A stretch of DNA of 64,000 nucleotides from Clavibacter michiganensis (lineage in GTDB: Bacteria > Actinomycetota > Actinomycetes > Actinomycetales > Microbacteriaceae). The translations under genes were made by a program, and so were the position numbers. Below are positions 36,224 through 44,495 of the stretch, in pieces. The stretch spans positions 2,604,001-2,668,000 of the forward strand of contig MDHJ01000001.1 of the NCBI GenBank assembly GCA_002150995.1, in the 5' to 3' direction. Numbering within the stretch: the stretch's first letter is position 1; every line of letters starts with the position of its first letter. A model generated the notes under the pieces. It made no database searches and was not told the DNA's origin. It saw only the letters and a list, made by a program, of their open reading frames with translations.

Positions 36224-36739
36224 GTGATCGTCACCATCCAGGATGAGCGTTCCAGCGGCTTCCTCCCGACGCGCATCTTCGAGCTGCTGCACGCGGCCGA
36301 CCGCCCCGCCTGGACGCCGGTGACGACCGGCATGGTGGCCGTCGCCGCTGTGGTCTTCTCCGCGATCGCCGGGCTCGGCCTCTACAGCGTCCTCTTGGAC
36401 GACTCCCCCGCCGGGTACACCCTCACCGTGCCGTTCGGCATCGCCCTCGTCTGGCTGGTCGGGGCGCCCGGCCGCGAGCGGACCAGGATGCGTCGCCGTG
36501 CCGCGCGCCATGTAGCCCGTACCGCCCGCCGGCTCGGCCTCATCAGCCACATCGATGCCCTCGCGTTCACCTGGCAAGCCCGCCTCACCCTCCGCGGCGG
36601 GCACGAGATCACCCTCGAGCGTCGCTACCGACGACGGGGCCGCCAGCTCGTGGCGAGCCTCACCTCCACGCTCGGCAACATCGGTCGGTTCCGCGTCCTC
36701 GACATCACCGACGACCCCGCATGGCAGGTGATGCCCTGA
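36224..36739 (+). CDS. hypothetical membrane protein of the island
   Basis: A 171-residue protein with two hydrophobic helices (about 35-57 and 64-82) and an Arg-rich cytosolic C-terminal half (TRMRRRAARHVARTARRLG; LERRYRRRGRQL). GTG 36224 lies 6 nt after TAGCGT (36212-36217), a leaderless start. No family recognised; it may be co-inherited with the next gene. Confidence 0.65.
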   Translation: MIVTIQDERSSGFLPTRIFELLHAADRPAWTPVTTGMVAVAAVVFSAIAGLGLYSVLLDDSPAGYTLTVPFGIALVWLVGAPGRERTRMRRRAARHVARTARRLGLISHIDALAFTWQARLTLRGGHEITLERRYRRRGRQLVASLTSTLGNIGRFRVLDITDDPAWQVMP

Positions 36740-36887
36740 CCCCATACGGACCGGAGGACTCGCGGCGGGCACGAGTCCCTAGGACCGGGGCCTGCACCAT
36801 CCCGCGATCGCGCTCCTGGCCTCAGTCCTCGTGCTCGCCACGATGACCGCGTGCTGGCCGGGCGACTGATCGGCGCAAGGGGCCCGC

Positions 36888-37238
36888 ATGACTGACGCCC
36901 TCCGCGCACTCCCCACCGTGACCGACATCGAGACCGACACCCTGCAGGCGCAGACGTTCTCCGCGTCGTCATCGCACACGACCGTCACCGCCACGGTCGA
37001 CAATGACGCGACGCTCACGGAGCTCATGGCCGTGCAGGACGTTCTCGTCGAGCGGGATCACCAGGCCGCGACCGGGGAGCTGCTGCACCGGGACTTCCCC
37101 CTCCACGGCGTCATCCAGCCGACGCAGCTGGAGACCCTGGTCGCCCTCACCGACCTCCACACCTTCAGCTACAGATCGGCCCCTCCCATTCACCCCCCTG
37201 AGACGTCTCGCAAGCCATGGCTCGCGAGGCGCGCGTAG
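36888..37238 (+). CDS. hypothetical protein whose 3' end runs through an 18-bp repeat
   Basis: A 116-residue frame. The first 95 residues (TDIETDTLQAQTFSASSSHT; VATLTELM-like region; FPLHGVIQPTQLETLVALTD) have normal amino-acid composition. The last 14 residues are encoded by repeat copy 3 and the sequence after it, suggesting that the original end was replaced by recombination at the repeat. Family unknown. Confidence 0.5.
   Translation: MTDALRALPTVTDIETDTLQAQTFSASSSHTTVTATVDNDATLTELMAVQDVLVERDHQAATGELLHRDFPLHGVIQPTQLETLVALTDLHTFSYRSAPPIHPPETSRKPWLARRA
37200..37217 (+). repeat. 18-bp repeat, copy 3, one mismatch
   Basis: gagacgtctcgcaagcca, differing from copies 1 and 2 at one base, same orientation. 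It lies at the right end of the island, just before a truncated core gene. Confidence 0.85.
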
Positions 37239-37266
37239 CGAGCTGCCGGCGAATCGCTGCGGGAGC

Positions 37267-37419
37267 TCAGCTGATGCCGATCATCACGCAGAGAGGAGCC
37301 GGGAGCGCGCCCCGGAGGCTCTCGAGCAGCGCGACGTCGCGCGTGGCGATGACGTCCCAGGAGGCCTGCCAGATGCGTTGCGGATCCGCGGACAGCAGAT
37401 CGCCGAGCGTGTCGGTCAC
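37267..37419 (-). pseudogene. truncated N-terminus of a core gene at the island edge
   Basis: GTG 37419 begins a 50-residue protein (TDTLGDLLSADPQRIWQAS; DVIATRDVALLESLRGALP) and has an excellent leaderless promoter, TACCGT at 37426-37431 on the minus strand, 6 nt away. The helical, conserved-looking sequence then stops in unrelated residues. The gene was presumably longer and lost its 3' part when the island arrived. I do not recognise the family with confidence. Confidence 0.5.
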
Positions 37420-37460
37420 CGCGCCACGGTACCGAGACCACAGCCCCGGGCGGCGCGGGG

Positions 37461-38420
37461 TCAGGCCGCGCGTCGTGCGCGGAGCAGCGCCTCGAGGACC
37501 GACGCCCCGCGATCCGCGTCCGCCACGGTCACGAGGCGCGCCCGCCCGCCGCGCAGGCGGACGACGAGCCCGGGCCCGGAGCGCGTGACGTACGCGAGCC
37601 CGCGACCGGAGAACCGGAGGCCCCAGCCGCCCCACTGGCCGGGCGAGACGTCCTCCCAGCCCGCGGACTCCATGCGGTCGAGGGGCACGCGCATGATGGG
37701 CAGCCGGGTCCACGTGGACGTCACGCGGAGGCCGCGGCGGTCGGCCGTGACCTCCACGCGCGCCGTCGCCAGCATGCCGAGGCCGGCCGCCGCGAGCGGG
37801 ATGCCGGCGAGCGCGGCGGTGCCCGCGTCGACCGCGGAGGCGGCGACGCCCGCCGCGACGCCCGCGACGAGGATCACCGCGCCGATGCCCGCGAACCAGC
37901 TACTGCCGACGGATCCGCGCCAGGAGACCCGCGCCGTCGCGGGCACGTCGAGCGGCTCCCCGTCGTGCGCGGGGACAGGACCCGCGACGCGCACGAGGGC
38001 GACCAGGGGGACCGCCCCCGCGACCCCGCCCACGGCGAGGAGCACGAGGCTCCACCACATGGGGAAGGTGCCGTCGCCGACGGTCGCGGACAGCGCGAGC
38101 ACGACCCAGGCGGTCGCGAGGCTGCCCGCCAGCAGGTTCGCGACGAGCAGCCACGTGCCCGCCGTCCGACGGTCCCGAGCCCGCAGCGCGGCGACCGCGA
38201 GCGCCACGCCGAGCACCCCGAGGCCGAGCGCGATCCCGAGGAGCAGCCACGGCGATCCCCAGCCGTCGGCCCGCCCGTCGGCCTGGAAGTGGATGGGGAT
38301 CCGCGCGGGCAGCACCGGCGCGAGCACGGCAGCCGTGGCCCCGAGCGCGAGGACGAGCACCGCGGCGGGGGCGACGACCGCCACCCGCGTCGCGGTCGTG
38401 AGGGGGGATGCGGTGGTCAT
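37461..38420 (-). CDS. DUF1648-containing membrane protein
   Basis: A 319-residue polytopic protein with six or so helices. The second region has the DUF1648 pattern (PARIPIHFQADGRADGWGS), as in SdpI-like proteins. The C-terminal soluble part (VEVTADRRGLRVTSTWTRLP; VVRLRGGRARLVTVAD) resembles a PH-like domain. ATG 38420 overlaps the GntR gene's stop (ATGA), and in Firmicutes and Actinobacteria this pair is common; the regulator probably controls it. Function is unknown. Confidence 0.8.
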   Translation of the reverse strand: MTTASPLTTATRVAVVAPAAVLVLALGATAAVLAPVLPARIPIHFQADGRADGWGSPWLLLGIALGLGVLGVALAVAALRARDRRTAGTWLLVANLLAGSLATAWVVLALSATVGDGTFPMWWSLVLLAVGGVAGAVPLVALVRVAGPVPAHDGEPLDVPATARVSWRGSVGSSWFAGIGAVILVAGVAAGVAASAVDAGTAALAGIPLAAAGLGMLATARVEVTADRRGLRVTSTWTRLPIMRVPLDRMESAGWEDVSPGQWGGWGLRFSGRGLAYVTRSGPGLVVRLRGGRARLVTVADADRGASVLEALLRARRAA

Positions 38421-38767
38421 CGTGCTCCCTTGATCATGGTCATGAGGTCGTCGAGCGGCACCCCGAGGGTCTCCGCCTGGTCCCGGAGCTCCTCGACGAG
38501 GGTGCGGAGGCGGTCGAACGAGGCGTTGCCCGAGCGGAGGACGGTCGCACCGCGGCCGCGCCGCAGCTCGATGAGCCCGTCGTCCTGGAGGCGGGCGTAC
38601 GCCCGGAGGACCGTGTGCATGTTGACGTCCACGGCGGCCGCGAGGTCGCGCGCCGACGGCAGCCGCTCGCCGCTCGCGAGCTCGCCGCGGGCGATGGCGT
38701 GCCGGATCTGCCCGGCCACCTGGTCGGCGAGGGAGGCCTTCGCCGCGGGGTCCACCGTGATCAACAT
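38417..38767 (-). CDS. GntR-family regulator, YtrA subfamily type
   Basis: A 116-residue protein: winged helix (ASLADQVAGQIRHAIARGEL; LPSARDLAAAVDVNMHTVLR) and a short helical tail, lacking a large effector domain, as in YtrA-like GntR members. Leaderless promoter: TAGAAT (minus, 38774-38779) 6 nt upstream of the ATG. gcattctatgc and nearby tttgcat/gcaaac elements are symmetrical around the promoter and suggest autoregulation. Confidence 0.9.
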   Translation of the reverse strand: MLITVDPAAKASLADQVAGQIRHAIARGELASGERLPSARDLAAAVDVNMHTVLRAYARLQDDGLIELRRGRGATVLRSGNASFDRLRTLVEELRDQAETLGVPLDDLMTMIKGAR

Positions 38768-38832
38768 GTTTGCATTCTATGCAAACAATGCCGTCGAGAC
38801 CAGGCCGGGGTCACCGCGCGTAGCGTCGGACC

Positions 38833-39492
38833 ATGCCCCGCACCGTGATCCTCGACGTCAACGAGACCCTGTCCGACACCGCTCCCCTGCAGGACGTCCT
38901 CACGTCGCTCGGCGCCCCGGGCGTCTCCCCGGCCGCATGGCTCGCGGCGACGCTGCGCGACGGCTTCGCGCTCAGCCTGACTACCGGCGCGCGACCGTTC
39001 GCCGAGGTGGCGCGGGAGGCGCTGGCCGTGCTGCTCGCGGCCGAGCCCGGGCTCGCCGTCCCGGTCGAGGACGGCGTCGGCCGGGTGATGGCCGCGTTCG
39101 CCGAGCTGCCCGTGCACGCGGACGTCGCCGACGGCATCCGGATCCTCGCGGCGGCCGGGCACCGGGTCGTGACGCTGTCGAACGGATCCGCTGGATACGC
39201 CCGCGCGCTGCTGGAGCGCGCCGGGGTCGCGGACGCCGTCGACGCGTTCCTCAGCGTCGAGGACGTCGATGTCTGGAAGCCGCACCGCCTGGCCTACGAC
39301 CACGCGCTCGCGTCCACCCGGTGCCGCCCGGCCGACGCGGCCCTCGTCGCGGCGCACCCGTGGGACCTCCACGGCGCCCGCGCCGCCGGGCTCGCGACGG
39401 TCCACGTGGCGCGGGGATCCGCCGCCTGGCCGTCGGTGCTCGCCGCGCCCGACCTCCGGGTCGCCGCGCTCACCGGCCTGGTGCTCCCCTAG
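38833..39492 (+). CDS. HAD-family hydrolase (haloacid dehalogenase type II-like)
   Basis: A 219-residue HAD protein. Motif I is ILDVNETLSD with the nucleophile Asp8; motif II is VVTLSNGSAGY; motif III Lys in DVWKPHRLAYDHAL; motif IV in LVAAHPWDLHGARAAG. This matches (S)-2-haloacid dehalogenase-like members, although most homologues are general phosphatases. TAGCGT (38821-38826) is 6 nt before ATG 38833. Divergent from the GntR gene. Confidence 0.85.
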   Translation: MPRTVILDVNETLSDTAPLQDVLTSLGAPGVSPAAWLAATLRDGFALSLTTGARPFAEVAREALAVLLAAEPGLAVPVEDGVGRVMAAFAELPVHADVADGIRILAAAGHRVVTLSNGSAGYARALLERAGVADAVDAFLSVEDVDVWKPHRLAYDHALASTRCRPADAALVAAHPWDLHGARAAGLATVHVARGSAAWPSVLAAPDLRVAALTGLVLP

Positions 39493-39561
39493 CCGGGGTC
39501 CCGCGCCGGGTCGGCGTCCGCCGTGCGCGGCCCGCAGCCGTGGCCGGCGCCGTGCCACGCC

Positions 39562-40607
39562 CTAGGCGGACTCGCGCACCACCAGCTGGTGCCGCACGCG
39601 GCGCACCACCTCGGGGCCGGAGCGCGGCAGCTCCCCCGCGATCATGGCCACCGCGAGGTCGAGCGCGTGGCGGGCGAGCTCGTCGAGGTCGACCGCGAGC
39701 GTAGTGAGGGTCGGCGCCAGCAGGCGCCCGAGGGAGAGGCCGTCGATGCCGACCACGCGCACGTCGCCCGGCACGTCCACGCCCGCGCGACGGCAGGCGG
39801 AGAGCACCCCGAGGGCGCACACGTCGTTGAAGGCGACGATGGCGTCGGCGGTCCGGGGCGCGCGACGATGCGCTCGGTCGCCGCCGCGGCCGCCTCCGCG
39901 GTGGGGGCGGAGGCCTGCACCACGGACACGTCCATCGACCGCGCCGAGAACGCGCGCACGAGCAGCGACGCCCGCGCGCTGGGTCCGGCCGCGACTGCCG
40001 CGTCGAGCACGACCGGGTGGCGCACCCCGGCCGCGTGCAGGTGGTCGGCGAGCGCGTCGACGGCGTCGGTCGGATCCAGCTGCACGGCGGCCCGCAGGGG
40101 GTCGCCGCGCGGGTCGAGCTCCACCACGGGCACGGAGCCGAGCCGCCCGATCCACTCGGCGGCGCGCGACCCGAGCATGCCGATCACGGCGTCCGTCTGC
40201 GCGCCGAGCGCCTCCACCATGCGGTCGGAGTCGGCCGCGAGCCCGACGTCGGCGAGCGACACGTTCCAGCCGCGCGCCGCGGCGATGCGCACGACCGCGG
40301 CCGCGAGCTCGGGCGACCACGGGTTCCGCAGGTCGTCGACGACGAGGCCCAGCTGGTGGTCCCCGCCCGTCACGAGCCCGCGGCCGAAGCGCGACGGCCG
40401 GTACGCGAGCGCGTCGGCCGCCGCCAGCACGCGCCGCTTGGTCTCCTCGCTGATGCCCGGCATGCCGTTCATCGCGCGGGTCACGGTCTGGCGGGAGACC
40501 CCCGCCGCGGCCGCGACGTCGTGGATCGTGGCCCGGCCGGCCGCCTCGCGACCGGCCGGGCCCCGACCCCCGTCGTCGCCTCCGGTCAGCCGCGCAGGTC
40601 CAGCCAC
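39562..40607 (-). pseudogene. LacI-family repressor, frameshifted as read
   Basis: HTH ATIHDVAAAAGVSRQTVTRA and hinge region are followed by a periplasmic-binding-like domain (LGLVVDDLRNPWSPELAAAV). After GGGG 39855-39858 the frame changes and continues as DAIVAFNDVCALGVLSACRR and VVGIDGLSLGRLLAPTLTT. One missing base; restored length is about 348 residues. The start is probably GTG 40607, overlapping the oxidoreductase stop by 22 bp. Two identical palindromes, cgtgaacgttcacg, upstream of the operon are the obvious operators. Confidence 0.85.
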
Positions 40608-42604
40608 GCCACCTGCTCCGGGGTGAGCTCGACCGACAGGCCGCGCATCGAGGAGCGGACCTCCGAGATGGTGCGCGGGCCGAACAGCGGGAAGGTGGGG
40701 AACGGCTGCGCGAGCACGTAGGCCAGCGCGATCGCGGTCGCCTGCACGCCGTGCTCGGCGCCCAGCTGCTCGGCGCGGCGCAGGCGCTCGAAGTTCTCGT
40801 CGCCGTAGTAGCAGCGCACGAGCTCCGGGTCGCTCAGGTCGTCCGGGCGGGCGCGGCCCGTGAAGAAGCCGCGCGCCTGCGACGACCACGGGAGCAGCGG
40901 CACCTGGCGCTCCTCGAGCCATGCCTTCGAGGCCGGATCGGTGACGTGCACGCAGCCGGCCCACGGCACGTCGTACGCCTCGGCGAGGCCGAAGTGGTCG
41001 CTCAGCGCCTGGAACCCGGCGCGGCCGTTCGCCTTCGCGTAGGCCTGCGCCTCGTCGAAGCGCTCCGGGGTCCAGTTGGAGACGCCGTAGGAGCGGATGC
41101 GGCCCGCGCGCTGGTGCTCGTCCATCACGTCGACGAACTCCCCCACCGGCACGTCCGGGTTGTCGCGGTGCATGAGGTAGATGTCCGCGTAGTCGGTGCC
41201 CTGGCGCTCGAGGCTCTCCAGGAGCTGCCGGGTGATCGACTCGGGGTCGCAGTGCGGGGTGTGCGCGCCCTTGGTGATGACGACCACGTCCTCGCGGATG
41301 CCGCGGTTGGCGATCCACCGGCCGAGGCGCCCCTCGAGCAGGCCGTGGCCGTAGATGTAGCCCGTGTCGAACGCGTTGCCGCCCTGCTCGACGAAGTGGT
41401 CGAAGATCGCGGACGCGTGCGCGAGGTCGGGCTGGTTGTCGACGCCCATGACGAGCCGCGACATGCGCTTGCCCACGCCCGGGATCTCGCCGTAGAGCAT
41501 GGGGCTGTCGTCGCGGACGCGCAGCGGGCGCCCGGAGACGGTGGGGATGTCGGCGTCCTCGGCCTCGAACGGGTAGCGCAGCTCGAGCGCGGCGCGCCAG
41601 CGGTCGAGGGTGCGGGCCGTGGCGAGGGTCTCCTCGAGCGTCATCTGCGCGGCCTCCCCGAGGCCGGCCGCGAGCGCGTCGGTGGTGGCGTCGGCCTCGA
41701 TCGCGTACGGCTTCGCGCCCGGGAAGGCCAGCGTGCGCGGCTCCTCGCCGACGACGGTGATCTCGATGGTCGGCTCGTCGCGGAGCGTCCACGGGTCGCT
41801 CAGGTGGATGCGGCCGCGCGAGCCGTGGACGGTGAGCACCTCCGGCTCGTGCAGGGCGACGCCCGTGCGGAGCGTCGCGGTGATGCCGCCGCGGTAGGTC
41901 GCGCGGGCGACCGACCACTCGTCGACGCCGGTCGGGCCGACGGTGCCGTCGACCTCCAGGGTCAGCGGCTCGGCGACGGCGACGCCGGTCGCGGCCTGCA
42001 CGACGGCGGCGACGCCCGTGACGGTGTAGCCGCCGACGTCGAGGATCCCGCCGCCCGCGGTGGCCGGGTCGTAGAGGCGCCCGGTGCGGGATCCGGTGCG
42101 GAAGGAGAAGGACGCGTCGACGTGGGCGACGTCGCCGATGACGCCGTCGCGGAGGAGCTCGAGGAGCGCCGCCGTCTGCGGGTGGAAGCGGTACATGAAG
42201 GCCTCGACGAGCGGGAGGCCGGCGTCGCGGGCCGCGTCGACGAGCGCCATCGCGGTGCCGTGGTTCACGGCGAGGGGCTTCTCGCAGAGGACGGCCTTGC
42301 CGGCCTCGAGCGCGCGGACGACGAGGTCCGCGTGGCCCGTGTGCACGGTGGAGATGTAGACGGCCTGGACCGCGGGGTCGGCGAGGACCTCGTCGTAGCC
42401 CGCGCCCGTGACGTCGGCGAAGCCGTGGTCGGCGGCCTCCGCGGCGAAGGCGCGGGCACGCTCGGCGCTGGAGCTGCCGGCGGCGACGAGCCGCGCGCCG
42501 CGCTCGCTCGCGGGCAGCTGGGAGAGGAAGCGGCGGGCGATGCCGCCCGGGCCGAGGACCGCCCAGCCGGGTGCGGTCGGGGTGGTCGTGGTGGGGTCGG
42601 TCAT
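40586..42604 (-). CDS. fused Gfo/Idh/MocA oxidoreductase and aldo/keto reductase
   Basis: A 672-residue fusion. N-terminal half (1-335): Rossmann GPGGIARRF near 18-26 and the Gfo/Idh/MocA AVLCEKPLAVN motif. C-terminal half (about 355-672): aldo/keto reductase barrel with NAFDTGYIYGHG (Asp, Tyr), VVVITKGAHT (Lys) and IYLMHRDNPDVP (His), a complete catalytic tetrad. Both domains use NAD(P) and act on sugars, so the fusion could channel a keto-sugar intermediate. Start ATG 42604 rather than GTG 42643, which lies inside the operator. Followed by its LacI repressor. Confidence 0.9.
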   Translation of the reverse strand: MTDPTTTTPTAPGWAVLGPGGIARRFLSQLPASERGARLVAAGSSSAERARAFAAEAADHGFADVTGAGYDEVLADPAVQAVYISTVHTGHADLVVRALEAGKAVLCEKPLAVNHGTAMALVDAARDAGLPLVEAFMYRFHPQTAALLELLRDGVIGDVAHVDASFSFRTGSRTGRLYDPATAGGGILDVGGYTVTGVAAVVQAATGVAVAEPLTLEVDGTVGPTGVDEWSVARATYRGGITATLRTGVALHEPEVLTVHGSRGRIHLSDPWTLRDEPTIEITVVGEEPRTLAFPGAKPYAIEADATTDALAAGLGEAAQMTLEETLATARTLDRWRAALELRYPFEAEDADIPTVSGRPLRVRDDSPMLYGEIPGVGKRMSRLVMGVDNQPDLAHASAIFDHFVEQGGNAFDTGYIYGHGLLEGRLGRWIANRGIREDVVVITKGAHTPHCDPESITRQLLESLERQGTDYADIYLMHRDNPDVPVGEFVDVMDEHQRAGRIRSYGVSNWTPERFDEAQAYAKANGRAGFQALSDHFGLAEAYDVPWAGCVHVTDPASKAWLEERQVPLLPWSSQARGFFTGRARPDDLSDPELVRCYYGDENFERLRRAEQLGAEHGVQATAIALAYVLAQPFPTFPLFGPRTISEVRSSMRGLSVELTPEQVAWLDLRG

Positions 42605-42630
42605 GGTGGAGCCCTTCGCGGCATCGTCGG

Positions 42631-42644
42631 CGTGAACGTTCACG
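42631..42644. promoter_or_regulatory. LacI-type operator O1
   Basis: cgtgaacgttcacg, a perfect 14-bp palindrome of the LacI/GalR type. It lies just after the minus-strand -10 TAGCGT (42648-42653), over the expected transcription start, with -35 TTGACC at 42672-42677 (18-bp spacer). Binding here would block the fusion-lacI operon. Confidence 0.8.
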
Positions 42645-42697
42645 ACGACGCTACGGGATCCGCTCCAGGCGGGTCAAGCGGGGCTGAGTGCATCCGA

Positions 42698-42711
42698 CGT
42701 GAACGTTCACG
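42698..42711. promoter_or_regulatory. LacI-type operator O2
   Basis: Second exact copy of cgtgaacgttcacg, 67 bp from O1, upstream of the -35. Paired operators allow looping by a LacI-type dimer or tetramer and may also affect the divergent OsmC gene. Confidence 0.75.
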
Positions 42712-42866
42712 ACCGTACGCTCGCCCCATGCCGGCCAGGCCCTCCCGCGCGGCGTCACGTTCCGTCACGCGGCCCCGGATCGCCGCCGGGCTGCCTATCG
42801 TCGAGCAACCGCGGCCACCCGGCCGCCCCCGCCCCCGCCCCCGCCCGCACGATGAAGGAGCACACC

Positions 42867-43343
42867 ATGCCGCAGCACCCCAAGGGATCCGTCCTCGAGT
42901 TCGACCTCCGCGGGACGGGATCCGGCGTCCTCCAGGAGGTGTCCATCGCGGCGAGCGCGCACACCGTCCGCGCCGAGGGCCACCCGGCGTTCGGCGGGAC
43001 GGATAGCGCGCCGAGCCCGCTCGACCTCGTGCTCTCCGCCTACGTCTCGTGCAACCAGGTCACGGCGACGATCGTCGCGCTCGGCCAGGGCATCACCCTC
43101 GGCGCGTTCGAGGGCCGCGTGCAGGCCGAGCTCGACAACTCCGTGCTCGTCTTCGGCGCCGAGGGCGACGGCACGTTCCAGCGGCTGACCCTCACGGTCG
43201 ACCTCGAGACCGAGCTCGACGACGCCGCCTTCGAGGCGTTCGTCGCCGAGGTCGCGCGTCGGTGCCCGCTGACGCAGCTCTTCGAGCGATCGGGCGTCGA
43301 GATCGCGAACGTGTGGACGAACCGGGCGCTCGCGCGGGCCTGA
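42867..43343 (+). CDS. OsmC/Ohr-family protein
   Basis: A 158-residue OsmC-fold protein with the two conserved Cys: DLVLSAYVSCNQVTATIVAL and VARRCPLTQLF. Such proteins reduce organic hydroperoxides, or belong to the YhfA-like subgroup. RBS AAGGAG is 7 nt before ATG 42867; an ATG 15 nt earlier overlaps the RBS. Divergent from the LacI-controlled operon; possible -10 TATCGT near 42795. Confidence 0.85.
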   Translation: MPQHPKGSVLEFDLRGTGSGVLQEVSIAASAHTVRAEGHPAFGGTDSAPSPLDLVLSAYVSCNQVTATIVALGQGITLGAFEGRVQAELDNSVLVFGAEGDGTFQRLTLTVDLETELDDAAFEAFVAEVARRCPLTQLFERSGVEIANVWTNRALARA

Positions 43344-43383
43344 TCGCTCCACCTCGACGGCGTCCGCCGCCGGACCGCGCCGC

Positions 43384-43911
43384 TCACCGGGCGGCGCAGT
43401 CCGGGGCGTCACCCGCCCGACCCCCGCCCTCCGCCTCGATCTCCGCGACCAACCGCCCGAGGAGCCGGGTCAGCTCCGTCCGCTCGCGCGCGGACCACTT
43501 CCCCACGAGCTCGCCGAGGAGCGCGCGCGCCGTCGCCGAGTTGCGGTCGAGCGCCCGTCGCGCATCGGGAGTGGCACGCACGAGGACCGCACGGCGGTCG
43601 CCGGGATCGGCCTCCCGGACCACGAGCCCCCGCGCCTCGAGCCGCTGGACGTGCGCGGTCATCGTCGACTTGTCGACGCCCTGCCAGTCCGCGAGCACGC
43701 GCATGCGCGTCGCCCCGCACTCCATGAGGTGGCCGAGCAGCCAGGTGTCGGTCGCGGAGAAGGCCCCGCCCTCGTCGGCGAGCATGCGGCGGCGCACGTC
43801 CGGGCGCGAGGCCCACCGCGTGATCGCGAGGACGGCCCGCTCCAGCGCCGCGCCTGTCCGCGCAGCGTCGTCCGGCGCCTCCTCGACGCCCTTGCCTGGG
43901 AGCTCGCTCAC
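43384..43911 (-). CDS. MarR-family transcriptional regulator
   Basis: A 175-residue MarR protein with winged helix TDTWLLGHLMECGATRMRVL, then VDKSTMTAHVQRLEARGLVV and the wing EADPGDRRAVLVRATPDAR. GTG 43911 is taken as the start; TTG 43959 would add 16 residues not typical of the family. Divergent from the general-stress gene at 43998 and convergent with OsmC, so it may regulate stress functions on either side. Confidence 0.85.
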   Translation of the reverse strand: MSELPGKGVEEAPDDAARTGAALERAVLAITRWASRPDVRRRMLADEGGAFSATDTWLLGHLMECGATRMRVLADWQGVDKSTMTAHVQRLEARGLVVREADPGDRRAVLVRATPDARRALDRNSATARALLGELVGKWSARERTELTRLLGRLVAEIEAEGGGRAGDAPDCAAR

Positions 43912-43997
43912 CGTATGATCCCCGTCCCCTCCGTGCGACCTGTCCGTTGGTATCCTCAAACCATATCGTCCACCGCACGACCCGAGAGGAACACCCC

Positions 43998-44495
43998 ATG
44001 TCGACCCCGAGCACCGATCCCCGAGCGAACGCCCTCCCGGCCACGCCCCGCGAGGTGATCGCGAGCTACACCGAGTACGCCGACGCGCAGGCGGCCGTCG
44101 ACACGCTCTCCGACCGGGAGTTCCCCGTCGCGTCGACGCAGATCGTCGGCCACGACGTCCGCACGGTCGAGACCGTCACGGGCCGCGTCACCAACGGCAG
44201 CGCCGCGGTGCGCGGGGCCGCGGGCGGGGCCTGGTTCGGCGTCATGATCGGACTGCTCTTCGGCATCTTCACGCCGGGCGTGGCCTGGCTCGGCGTCCTC
44301 CTCGTCGCGGTCGGCATCGGCGCGCTCTGGGGTGCGCTGTTCGGCTTCGTCGGCCACTACGCCACCCGCGGCAAGCGCGACTTCGCGTCCATCCAGACGC
44401 TGACCGCCGGCCGCTACGACGTGCTGGTCGACAGCACGCGGGCCGCCGAGGCGTCGCGCATCCTGTTCGAGACGCCGGCGCCCGCCGCGTCCTAG
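43998..44495 (+). CDS. general stress protein (YflT/GSP17M-like domain)
   Basis: A 165-residue protein. The N-terminal domain (VIASYTEYADAQAAVDTLSD; PVASTQIVGHDVRTVETVTG) is the general-stress-protein 17M fold; two adjacent hydrophobic helices follow (about 80-120), then ASIQTLTAGRYDVLVDSTRA. AGAGGA lies 8 nt before ATG 43998. The 3' end overlaps the convergent acetyltransferase by 4 bp, and a strong hairpin follows. Confidence 0.8.
   Translation: MSTPSTDPRANALPATPREVIASYTEYADAQAAVDTLSDREFPVASTQIVGHDVRTVETVTGRVTNGSAAVRGAAGGAWFGVMIGLLFGIFTPGVAWLGVLLVAVGIGALWGALFGFVGHYATRGKRDFASIQTLTAGRYDVLVDSTRAAEASRILFETPAPAAS

Noticed and set aside
36790..36869. Short frame with a lipobox (LATMTAC) before the 36888 gene
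   Set aside because: Only about 26 codons, no ATG or GTG after the upstream TAG, and it ends four residues past the Cys; probably a relic.
42605..42643. GTG 42643 as the start of the oxidoreductase fusion
   Set aside because: It lies inside the LacI operator and at the expected transcription start; ATG 42604 is better placed.
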